Below are positions 12,001 to 24,428 of a stretch of DNA of 32,748 nucleotides, piece after piece. A model generated the notes under the pieces. The model saw only the letters and a list, made by a program, of their open reading frames with translations, searched no databases and was not told where the DNA came from. Source of the DNA: Plakobranchus ocellatus. Lineage: Eukaryota; Mollusca; Gastropoda; Plakobranchidae. The position numbers were made by a program, and so were the translations under genes. Where the stretch lies: positions 434,278 to 467,025 of the forward strand of contig BLXT01000273.1 of assembly GCA_019648995.1 (NCBI GenBank). The letters run 5' to 3'. Each line of letters starts with the position of its first letter. Positions within the stretch are counted from its first letter, which is position 1.

Positions 12001-15000
12001 GTAGCTGAAGAGATTTTCAAATATTTATTGTGAAATTAAGAATGCTAATCATTGAATGCTTGCTATTGTTTTTAACATATCATATATTTAAAAATATCTT
12101 ATAAACTTTTCAATCAAAATGGAATTGACACTGCTTGGAAAGGACATAGAAGTATTTCTAATGCTTCAGTTCTAATAAAAAATTTTTGTGGGATTTTCAT
12201 TTTAGATATGAAGGAATTGAAATCTTATCACAGTTTTATGTTTCGCCATTAAAGTGTTCTAACCTATATACAAAAACAAGAAACTAATAAAAAAAAAANN
12301 NNAAAAAAAGTGAATGAGCTAGCTTCCCAAAGCTTTTTTTGATGATTAATCATGGGAAAAGAAAAGGTAACACCTGTATACAGACAGGAAACACAATGGA
12401 TATTGCCTATGATTGTCAGAGAGGGAAACTAGAGCAGGCCAAGGTTAGGAAGAAGTAGCATGAAAATGCCTTTGTGTATTTATAGTTAGATTAATGCATG
12501 AACATGTCTGTGACTTTTAGCCTGTCCTCCATTAGTCGATATTAGTAGTTGGAACATGTTCAGATGAACACTGGTGGTAAGCTCAAACCAGCTGATTTCA
12601 ATGCAAGTTTGCTAATCACTATGCCACCAACGGATGAGCAGGTTTAAAACACAAAAATCAATTCTTAACGCAGGAAATAAAATTTAGAAAAAATTTATTT
12701 TGCAATTTTTAGATCTAGTGTAAAAAATGTGTAAGGTGTAAATTTTCATCTTCCTTAGAACACGACAGGAAATCTCTATTGTCTGATAAATACCCATACA
12801 TCTTTTTTTTTTTTAGGATTGCGATTTTAACTTGTGCAAACCATGATTCATAAAGTCTAAGAGGCTTAACCATGAGAAAAGTAGAAAACTTAAATCATAC
12901 TTCAGATTGTCTTATATCACTGAAGTTGCCTTGCCTTGTAGTATTTCATTACCCAGTTAAGGTTACAGATGACCAAACCTATATATGTGATATCACAGTG
13001 TCTTTATCAGTTTCATTTGCATAATATGTTGTGGAATAAATGGATGAGAGTGAAAAGGTAGCACAAAGAGGCCAGGTCATACCATGCTGCATGGTTTACT
13101 TCATTTACTTCTTTACTAGACTTTTTTGATTCTCAAAAAAAATTTTTTTTATATATATATATACACATTCATGTACTTCCAACGTTCATAATGTAATAGC
13201 TATGACGCTTGACAACCACTGCTCTGTAATTTTTTTTCTGTTTTCATTACCTTTTGTAGGTTGATAAAATATTTTTTTCTTCACAACTTTTTCTGTAAAA
13301 AAAATGAATTACATATTTGGACATTTTATTTTATTGATGGATACTATTTACTTGATCAATATTTTGGTAATAATAACGATTCCTATCTGTAGAACACCAA
13401 TTTTTGCTCAGAGAGATCTGTAAGTTGCTGCTGCATCCATAGTGGCAGAAAATGACTGATGTTCTACAAAGCTGTCATCTTTGATGTTTGTTAATATGCA
13501 TGTAATTTCATTCCTCTGTGACTTAAATTACATGTGGAACTGTTGTTCTTTTTTTTTTTTTTTTTGTCACTAATTCACAAAGTGAAAAAGTACTTCACAG
13601 CTGCACAGGTTGATTTTGGCCACTGCAAAGAAATGGATCTGTGGACGATGGTCATCAAGAAGAATGCAGTATCCAAGGGACAAAGCCAATTCTCATACAG
13701 ACAATCTCTTGAAATTTTTTTTTTCTGCAGGAGTATACAATTACACTGAAAAGTGTTGCCCATGCACACACCACTATCATGTCTAAATTGCGCAACATTC
13801 GACAGAAGGCCACAGACAAAACTCATCACACATCCAAATCTGTATGTTTAACTCAGGCTCTCATCATTTACTTGCTGTGTTTAACTTAGAGCACATTGAG
13901 AGCTTTTATGATTTCACTCTCACTGTTAAAAAGAAAAGTACGAACAAAAAAGTAATTTAATTCTTTGCTGTGATACCATATTTCTTAATAACTATTTGCA
14001 CCCATTATAGTCAGATATTTCTGAGGCAATAGTGCAAATCTACTGCAGGCTATCAGTAATATTTTGAGCTTATGAGCCTGCAAACTTTTAAAAATTTCTA
14101 ACAAGCTCAATATCTATTTCATAGTTTACTTTAGTCATGAAAGACTAAGGACCAGAAGAAAATGAATGTTGTACCTGCTTTGCAACTGTCGTGAAGTGAA
14201 AGGCAATCAATTAACTTTTTTATAACATTACACTAGAGTATTCCAAGAAGGAGAAAACCTTAGACAACGATTTCTCTACAATGAAACATGGATATTTGTT
14301 TGTTAACTTTAGAAACCCTCATGTCAAACTATTTGTATTTATATTTCAAATTCCCACAAGATTTTTTCTCTGGTTGTCTTACAAATCCTGACGAGAAAAC
14401 TGTTTTTGAGTATCAGAGCAGCAAAGACATTATTTGTTTTGCCATTTAGAGATATTAGAAAGAAAGGTTATCCTTTCATATTGAGTGAACGTCTTCTTCA
14501 TTTCTTTATGCCATTTAGAGAGTAATTCTTTATAGTTGTGGATGGCAGATAAGGCACAGATGTCTGCAAGAAAGAGTTACTTACAGAGGCAAAGAAGCCT
14601 TTATACTTGGCTTCTCTTAACTCATCTGCTTCTGTTGAAATTCAAAATGTGTTTGACCATGATTTTTTGCTCTCTTATCTGTAACTGAGCTTGACTTGTG
14701 ATGCGTTTGACGGTATGTTACGTCTCAGTACCTTGTATGTGCTGTTTTTCTCAAGAATGTAAAAACAAGATCAAAACTAAATGTACATGATTATCAATTA
14801 GGTCTAGAACTTATCTTATTTTCCTCAAGATGTAAAAAACAAGAATGTCTCCTTTGGATAAAAAAAAAAAAATTATGCATCTGTTATGACGAGAAATGAA
14901 TAACAATGTTTAGAGCTATGATTTTTAGATAGTTTTTTCTTTGATGAAAAACTATGTACTAATTCTGAATATCTATACAGTCGTCTAATTTTTTTTTCTT

Positions 15001-18000
15001 ATCCATTATAACATAGGAGCTCAATCCAAAGGAAATTACCAGGTTATCAACTATTGAATGTGGCCTTTTAGCAAGCAGCCGCTAGTTAGAATCTAAGACT
15101 TTAGGTCTGACCTTAGTATATTAATCTTTAAGATCCAATAATGATCTACTAATGTCCTTAGAAATACAGTTTCAGATTGCTTATTTAGGGGTAATAAATC
15201 AATATTTTAGTAGTCGTCTGCTAATGAAGAAAGTTTTTTTGTTTTATCCTCAAGTAACAGAAATGCAATTAAAGGCAGAAGAAAGTACAAGATTATGAAT
15301 TATTTATTATTCTGGCTTATGTTTTGAATTTCTCACTTATTATAATATCCCAGTGATAATCATATCAATTTGAATTTGGATTAAACACCCTAAATATTTG
15401 TCAAACTCTGTCGCTGGATATATCAATATTTATGAAGTTATGTTGGAATAATAATTACAAGAAAAAAGAAAAAAAAAACCAGAATAGGTCAAACTAATCA
15501 ACACAAATCTAACATTTACTTTTTGCAGGCTAACAGTTATGCATTTGTTGCTCATAATTATGACCAACCTATGTTAAGAGAAATGACGGCCTCATTTTAC
15601 CCACTCCCGTACTACATTTTTAAGATCCATATAAATTTTACTTTTTTTTTCTCTATAAATTACATTTCCTTTTGAAAGGTCTGCATCTTGTATAAGATGT
15701 GCATGTAATTGTGTCAATTTCCTTCAAAGTTCGTAGCATGTTAAAAAATACTGAGCTATTATGGCATGCTTCTGTCTCATGCACTACAATGAAAACTGGC
15801 ATAAAAGCTCGTGTTCAATCCTTGTAACTCTCTGAATCTGGTCTTGAAGCAAAGCATTGTGCCCCATTTTCATGTAAGTTCACACATTATGCACACAATA
15901 ATTTCACCACCAATGAATTTCCATTGTATGCCGAGTTAGAAACAAGTACTGCGAGTTTTCCTTCCACTGGTTGGATAATGATACACAGAGTTATAATGTT
16001 CACACACTCATATTCACTCTATATTGTTTTGTTTGTCAATTGAAACTTACATTTACAGAAGGATTCATCTGAAGTCAAAACATTTTTTTTTAATTGCGTC
16101 ATGTTTCATATTAAATGAACGTTAGATTATATACATCTTTTCTTTAATCTATAACATGTAGGCTTCAATGAATTTTTTTTCCTTGACAATAAGACATAAA
16201 AAAATCCTACAGCTTATTAAAGCCTTATAAAAGTGACAAGAATCTGAGAAAGATAAGTTCATTAAAGGTTTGTACTCTGTAGTTATATTTTTTAAAGGCA
16301 TCAAGTGTAGAAGACTATATTTTTTGTGCAAAAAATTATCTATAAAATACATGTTAAATTTTAAAAAAAATAGTCATTTTGTTTTAAAAGCATTTTCTCT
16401 TGCAAATTTTACAATTATCCTTTGTGCTTTATCTAATTTTCCTTTTTTTACTTTTCTGCACGATTGCAATTTGATGCGACCCTTCATCCACAACAGCCTG
16501 ACAGCAAGCAAGCTCTGAAGGAGAAGAAGCTACAGATGCTCCTTGATGATGATGAGCATGAGAAGGAGAAGAAAGAACAGGCGGCAGAGGAAGCCAACGT
16601 TGTGGAACTGATTGGTGAGTATTCTATACACTGTTGTTGAAGCTGATATTGCTATAAATCTTTGATAAATGATAGTTTTCATTCAGATGATTGCAAAAAA
16701 CCCCCACAAAGTATTTTGATTTACTGCAGTTCTCATTTCTGTTATAGACAAAAGGATCTTAGGAGCTTTAAGGGTCCTTAGATTAAGAAAAATATTCAGC
16801 CAGTAAATTAAAATATTTTCAAGATTTCTTCACTGTTTACATAATTATGTGATATACCTGTACCAGTTATTTCTGTTTGGTTTTTTTTTTTGCCTTTGAG
16901 TTAAGAATATTGGGAAAGAGAAATAATTTTATAATATTTTGTTATATGTTTCATATGATTAAAAATTTTGTTTTGCTGTATAGTTTCTGAGATATTAAAA
17001 AAAACCAACTATGCCCCTTTACTCTGCTTCTGTGTAATTTATCGATAATTTTTTTTCCCTACTCTTTGTACTTCCTATTCTCACTCCTTGACATTGACCC
17101 TTGAACCAGGTCACTTTAAGAACCAGGTGTTCCAGGCAGTGCTGAGTGCCACCACAACATCCCTGGCACGTCTGGCCGATGCGGCTGGCTGCACAGGTGA
17201 GGTGGTCAGAGCCTTCACTCCGTCCTCCAACATAGAGACTCAGAGTGACTGCAGCTCCCCCTCTCCTCGAGCTGCTTATGGAAACTTTGCTGGGTAAGAC
17301 AAATCTCTGTTCAAGGTTTTGATATTCTGTCTAGAATATAAACAGATAAGGAGCATTCAGAAGTGCAAGTAGGCAAGCAAAATGTAACAGGTTCAAGGTT
17401 TGGACTATAACAAGATAAACTAAGGTCTTAGAGATCTTTGAGTATAAAGTAAAAAAAAAACTACTTTTGACCTTTGATGTCTTTATACTTTTGTATGTCA
17501 GATGCTGTCATATACAGATTATTTTATGTTTTTCTTCATCTTATAGGGGCAGTCTTGGCAACAGCCGTGTCAACTCTGCCCAGAGTGCTGGAGGTGGCAG
17601 AGTTTCCCAGAACTCTAACCGACCTGACAGCACAATGACTAACCTGTCAGAGATGACCTGGTCACCTGGAGAGAATGCAGTCGTCAGCACTCTGCTACAG
17701 TGAGTTCAGGGGGTTATGCAATGGTTAAATAATGTAGTTGTTAACCTGGGAACAAAGAAGAGTAAGAGACATTTGAGTAACAATATATGAGGACTAAATA
17801 TATCAAAAAACTGTTTGAGTAAATTGGAATTCTTTTGATGTAAACATTGCAAACTTTAACAATTGAGTTCAGTCAGGGGTTTGAATGTAAACAAGTTTCA
17901 TTATAATGCTGAGATGTGTTTTTCTTTGTAAAGCTGTGATATTTTATCATTAGATAAATCTTCCTATTAAATTTAAATCAAGTTACAAGTTACTTCTAAC

Positions 18001-21000
18001 AAATCATCTTATTTTTAATCTTTATCGAAAATGAACTTTTTTACTAAAATTTACAAGATATTTACAAATTGGGACCGTGCTTTGCTCATCGAAATTACAG
18101 GTTTGAAGTGAGTGTGAAGTTTTCAGTGCCAAACATTATTGTGGAGCCCACGCTGGATGTTGTTCAGAAGGCGATCACAGACATGAGCAATGCTATTCTG
18201 GAAGCCAACAATGGTGTGCAATTATTTTGATCACTTTTTCCAAAAGTTTAATATTTGCAACTTAAAAGGCTTTTTTTTAAAACAAACTATCACATAGCTA
18301 CAAATACTTTTTTGGCCTATGTCAAATCAAAGCTAACAGTGAAGTACTACATTGACTGATCATCTGCTGGGACCTGATAGATTTATGGTATTTTAGTAAA
18401 TGCAAATGACCAACAAAGAAAACTAATATAAACTTCAAAGATTGTTACCAAAAAGACAAAAAAAAAAAAAGAGTTTTGCAAATCATCTGTAAAGTGAAGA
18501 GCTCGACTTAGCCAAAAAGGCATCAACTTCATTATTTTTATTTCAAGGCTTAATACATAAAAAAATGAAAAGTAATTGTTGTAAAAGCACTGAAATTTTT
18601 TTCTTCATAAGTTTAAAAAACAGTAAAGTTGGGTTTAGGCCTTGAATGATTGTCCATTTTTCTTTTTTAGCAAAGTTGAATATCAAATGATTTTCCTGAT
18701 ATATATCGGTAAACATTCTGTCCAAGATAGCACTCTGGAAATCAATGGATTTCACTGTGACATTGGCCTCCTGGCAATGGAAGAGGTGTGAAACACCAGT
18801 CAATGGCTGAGCTGAATGATTAATAATAAATATGAGATTCAGCGCGAGGAAATTTGTAAAATGAGCCACAGACTAATTGAAAACTGAAATTGATTATAAA
18901 GACTATATAACTGTATCACCTTTGATGTTTGTGTCTTGACTTACATGAAAGGTGCATAAAGTTAATAAAAATTATCAAAATATGTCGCCTTTGATTTCTT
19001 ATATCTTGACTTGTATTAAAGTTGTATGAAAAAAACATTGCCGTCATTTGAAAGAGAAAACAATAATGATACCAACATTTCTGTATGACCTAATTTTTAC
19101 AAGAACCTATTTCCTCTGGCTGCATCACATAGGATATCAATCTATTGTAGCAAGTCACAATAGCAAATATGATGTTTTTACCTGGGATTATTCAGTTGTC
19201 TTTGAAAAATTATAGTTTCAATATTGAAGTTAAAGTCTTTGCAGATCTAGACTTCTTGTGTTTTTAATCAACAGAAATCTCGTGGATGAGTGAGTCTGGT
19301 GATGAATCTTTCTATGGGATGATCAGCAGTGATGGAAACATTCAGGAACTCATTTCCCAGCTTACAGCAGTCATTGATGGTATGTTTTAGTTCTATACCA
19401 TTTAGTTCTGTTGTTAATTTCACACTATTCTGTGACAAATGTTATGTCAAACATTTATAAAAAACAAAATGAGTATGAAAATTTTGGGTGATATTTTCTA
19501 GACTAACAATCTTTAAATTAACTTCATCACTAAAACTGGGTTTAATTAAGCTTTTACTTATTAATATCTGACAGTGGTTATCTCTCAGTGAACAGCTTTT
19601 TTCTGTGCCCCATTTGTTTGAAATTTTAGTCCCATACCAATGAAATTTAATTTGAATGCTATTTTAATAGATATAAAGGAGTTTGTGTAAAATCTGTACA
19701 TATACATTAGATTCACTGGATTGCTGAGCATTATTGCCACTAAATTCTGACTTTCTTTAGATTTGGACATTTATGCTACACTGTTCCATTTTTGGATAAA
19801 TCTGTTTAATTTATATACTGAAGTGTTGGTTTTATGCCTCACACTGTGATAGAAGATCATTATTATCTATGACTTTGGAAAAAATGATTTGAGAGTATGT
19901 AATGAACACAGAAAAATGTTTTTGTAATGCCAGAAAAGCCCTTAATTCCCAACAATTCATTTTGAAAATGCTAAATTAGATGTCTGATGATTTGCAAAAA
20001 AAAAGAGAATAAGGAACAAAAATTACATTTTTTTTCAACTTCTCTTCTGTCTGCAGAACTAGGTGGACTGGTGAACAGACACCTATTTCACTTCAGCTAC
20101 TATAATTTTCTGTGGCGGGATGACATGTATGGCAACTTTAATGAGTTTGTCATGGCCGATCCTGGTGTGGTGGCCATCAATAGAGAGGTAGGATTCAGGA
20201 AATGGAATATTTACACATATTGGGTTTCAAGCCTTTTTAAAATTAATTCAAATAATCTAGGTGCAAATGTGTAGAATTTAAGGTCTTGTTAGATTTAGAA
20301 TCTGACATTAAAAAAAAATGTAATGTTTTCCAGGATTTCTTTCGTGCTTTTTTTTTCTAAATACTGCTGCCTTTGAGTATTTCTGACTCATGTTAACTTT
20401 ATGGGAAAATCTCACATCTTTTTCAATTATCACCTCCACTCTCCTAATAGGTGGAACGCTACTTGTACCTGGAAAAGAAGGTTTTGGGAATTCCTGCTCG
20501 CCTGCCAGTTGGCCCCATCAACCTGTTCTCAGACCCCATCAAGGACAGTCTGCATGGTTTCTCCATGGCTTGGAAAACCAAGTTTGCTTCTGTCCTGCAT
20601 GAGGAAGCGAAGGTGATGAAGAGGAAAAAAAAAAAGAAAATAAATAACAAGTACACTTTGAATTCTCACATAGTTTTATATCAATCACAATGTAAGATGT
20701 TACTTATAACAAACAATTGTTATCAAAAAACCTTTGAGGAATTTTCACAACAGCTATGATCAAAATATGTAGAACATGTAAATAGAGGAAGCCAATTCAT
20801 TAAAAAAATTTATACAATTTTTCTTTCAGAAATCTTTAGTGCTTAGTTCATTAAAAATTTACAATATTGTTATGGAGCCTAGTATTTGATGTTCTAAACT
20901 TTTTTCTATTTACATGTATATTTAACAGCTGTGTCTGTATGAAATCGCTATCCTATAATTGTTTTCTCATATGTCCTTATAGAAAAAACTGGACAGTGTG

Positions 21001-24000
21001 GTCACTTACCGTACCAATGTCCAGACAAGACTAGAGCAACATGTCCAGACTCTTGACCAGCTTAACTCAGCCTTGCATTTATTGGAGGAGTTGAGGGATA
21101 TGGAAAACAAGATAGATGGCATTTACCTGCCCTTAGAAACTATGTATCTCAAACTCAGGTATGTTACTCCGATAATAATCTGCTTGCTTCTAGAAACTGA
21201 TTTTCGATCTCCCATGAGACACATTGTGCTGTATCAAAATCTCTTTCCCCCCCCTCTCCCCCACTTACACTATACACACACACACACACACACACACCTC
21301 TTTTTACTATAACTATTTTGGACTCAAACTTTTTTTGGCTTCCATTTATTTGCTCTTTCTTTTTCCCTTTCTTTTTTTTTTTAAGCATCATGCTTCCCCT
21401 TTCTGTTTATTTTTACAGTCTTTCTTCAAGTTTTCATTGCAAGGAAATTCTTTAAAAAAATATGTGACCTTCAAGCTATGTGGATCCTTAAAAATTTATG
21501 AGAAATAACCAATTACAATTTAAGAAAACTAAAAAGGAAGTTCAATTATTTTAATACTTAACTTTTGAAAGAAAAGTTTCATAAAATAATTTTGAAGCCA
21601 GTGGTTTGAATTAGTTTGATTCATTGTATCAAAATTTAGATAAAGAGAATCCCAATTTTAATGCTGTAATGCACGAGTGGTAATTTGAAAAAAAAGTTAC
21701 CTTATTATTTTTTTGTTTAATTTTCCCTTTTGCTTCTGAATGTACTCTCTTATTACAGAGAGTTTGAGCTTCGTCTGCCAAGACAGGAAGTAGAGGAGGT
21801 GGACAGCCTGCGAGAGAAATGGGCAGCACTGATGGAGCTGGCAGAGCAGGTCAGGGAGGTGTTGCTCAAGGAGAGGCGTGGAGCTTTTGAGCAGGAACTT
21901 GACAAGCAGGTCAAGGTGAGGCTGTGAGATTTTAAAAAAGGGGGAGAGCAATAAATTGAAAAGGGATAAAAGTTGATGGTCACTAGTGGGAAGAAGGAAG
22001 GGAGAAAACCTAGAAGTAATCAAAAATATTTGTAAACAGATGACAAGTGCCCAGAAAAAAAATTGAACTTTTTAGTTCGTGTTTTTGAAATCTTGAAAAA
22101 AAAGGGATTTGGAGGAGGAATGGGGGCAGAGGTAAAAGGAATGTGGTTAAGCGCAAGATTGAAGTACGAAAATGCCCGTTTAGACTGTAATAATCCAGAT
22201 TAATCATGAAATCTTTGGGTCTGTGTTTTTTGAAAGATAATCGAGAGCACTGTTGAAAGAAAATAAAAATTGTCCCAAATCACATTATGAAACTTATTTA
22301 ATATTTTTGCTCTTCTTAACAAAAATTTTAATTTTTTATTGTGCTTTTTAGCCTGCAAGTACATCAAATACTTGAAAAATCTATTATTTGTTTATTCAGA
22401 TTTTTTGTTGTGAATTTGGACCTCAGGTCTTTTGAATTTCCATCTTTTAGACTTTTGTTGTGGAAGTGATCCAGTTCAGAAATGCCTTTGATGCTCAAGG
22501 CCCATCAGTGCCAGGGATACAGCCGGCAGAAGCTGTGTCACGTCTGCAAGATTTCCAGCATCGATACACCATCTATGACGCCAAGAGGAAAACCCTGGAT
22601 TCTGTGTCCAAGCTTTTTGGCATCGCCTGCAAACCTTTCCCTGAGCTAGACAAGACTGGAGAGGTAGAGAGAGATTCATATGGTTCTCTTTTTGTTTCTT
22701 GTCTTTCTTTTTGTGGAATTTAAAATATATTTTGAAGAGATTTATGCTTAAATTTTGCTAAATTAACAATTAAATATCCAGCTTAATCAAATTTAAGTTT
22801 AAAATTGAAAAACAGCCAAAAACGAAAATAATTAAGTTTTTTTAGTGGGCATGATTTCCTCATAGTGTTCATTTCTTATCTCAGAAAAAAAAAACTACAT
22901 AGGCTGTGACTTACCTCTGTATTAAAAAACATTCTATAAAAATAAAAAAAAACAAATCACGTAAAAAATCTCATCACTTAATTGTTATTGTTTTTTGTCT
23001 TACCTAACTCATATATTTTGTTTTGAAAATTTGCTCAAAGCTGATGTATGCATTTCAGAATACTGTATGGAAAATCTACATCATTTGTATATATGATTAA
23101 CACTGAGAACAATATCATAGAATGATTAGCTTCATCAAGCAGGAGACACTGTTACTCCAAACAGGTTGTTAAAATTTTCTTTGCTATTCTTCCTACAGGA
23201 GCTAGATTTGCTGAGTCAGCTGTATGGCTTGTTCCAGAAATTCATCCGTTTTGACAACAAGTTTAGAGACACACTTTGGGCAGAAGTGGACCTGGAGGGA
23301 TCTTCTGCTGAGGTAGGCTGGATGGAAGTTTTACCCTGGCCTGAACTAAATACCACAGAAACAAATGTGTAGAGTCACCAAAAAGCATCAGGAATGAGGA
23401 ATGCATTGAGAAATAGATAAGACTTCTCTTTTGTATACTCATGTGTACTAATTTAATTAAAATTAGTTTGGAAAAAAACATGAAATAAACAAAAAAACTA
23501 TTTAGAATAAAGTGACATTTAAATTAAATTGTCCAAGAAATGCAAATGCTTAATACTATGCATCTCTAGACCTGTCCTAAAGAGTTGAAAGTTGCATTTT
23601 GAATATTTTTAATGACTGAAACAGCCTGAAATGTCTTTCTGTGAGATTTGTATGAATGAAAACTGAATAGAGTCATGATTATGTGCAGCCAAGATATGGG
23701 ATTTCTCAAATTTTTTTTAGAAAGGGTTGTCAAAGAAGAAAAAAAAACCCTTAAAATTTCCAAAAATACTCTAAGTGACAACTGACCCAATAGGACTGGT
23801 TGAAGACATGATTTTTCTCTAATACCTGATGGTATTGATTTCAAACCTTTCTTCCGCCTATGCCTGGCACACATACATACTCAGGTTGAAGGTTACTGGG
23901 ATGAATGTCTGGCCCTGCCCAGCAAGCTTAAGGACTGGGATGCTTACAATGACCTGAAGACCAAACTGCAGACCTACTTGGCTTACTTCCCCTTGCTGCA

Positions 24001-24346
24001 GAAACTGGCCTCAAAGGTATGTTTGCTGTGCAATTTTTGCCGGCTTAGTGTGTTGTTTTGCGTAGTTTCATTCACTGAGTTTGATGCAATGCACGTGACA
24101 TGATTTGATTTTATTGTGAAAATAAGTAACGATTTTTTTATACTTTAGCATAATCTGATACTCTCCTGTAAACTTAGATTGTAATCTTTCTTAGTATGTT
24201 TTTTTTCCTCTTAGTAATTAGTTATATACATCTATGTATACATAAATTATTACAATTATCCAGTTTTTAGGAAACATCTAGTCATTATTTTTAATCATCC
24301 TCACGATCATCATTAATCACTGACATTATCATTGTGATGAATATGG

Positions 24347-24428
<82 letters not shown>

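Larger units (their letters stand above)
10429..13730 (+). other. Intron region, 3.3 kb, rich in inserted elements
   Basis: Runs from the donor of exon 14 to the acceptor of exon 16. It contains a possible microexon (11315-11326), a foldback/MITE-like element (11489-11704), an A-run with a 4-N gap (12299-12302), a tRNA-SINE head on the minus strand (12579-12633) and a less AT-rich segment (13595-13710) with a possible cryptic exon. The rest is AT-rich and carries no gene I can recognise on either strand. Confidence 0.75.

Noticed and set aside
12579-12633. Functional tRNA gene on the minus strand
   Set aside because: The A box and B box are present but slightly too close together, the B box is degraded and no acceptor stem pairs; a SINE head is the better reading.
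13734-13749. Read-through of the upstream open frame (13534) into exon 16
   Set aside because: The frames differ by two bases and the sequence between is a strong pyrimidine tract with CTGCAG acceptor, so the upstream frame is not part of exon 16.
16149-16518. Open frames on both strands just upstream of exon 17
   Set aside because: Composition is that of AT-rich intron, with Phe/Leu/Lys/Ile dominating; the plus-strand frame runs over exon 17's start in a different frame.
18543-18869. 108-residue minus-strand frame inside an intron
   Set aside because: Half is AT-rich and low complexity. The middle (VTVKSIDFQSAIL) looks slightly protein-like but I recognise no family and there are no flanking signals.
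21224-21508. Open frames across the CA repeat
   Set aside because: Both strands give His/Thr or Val/Cys runs from the repeat; this is intron between well-supported exons 24 and 25.
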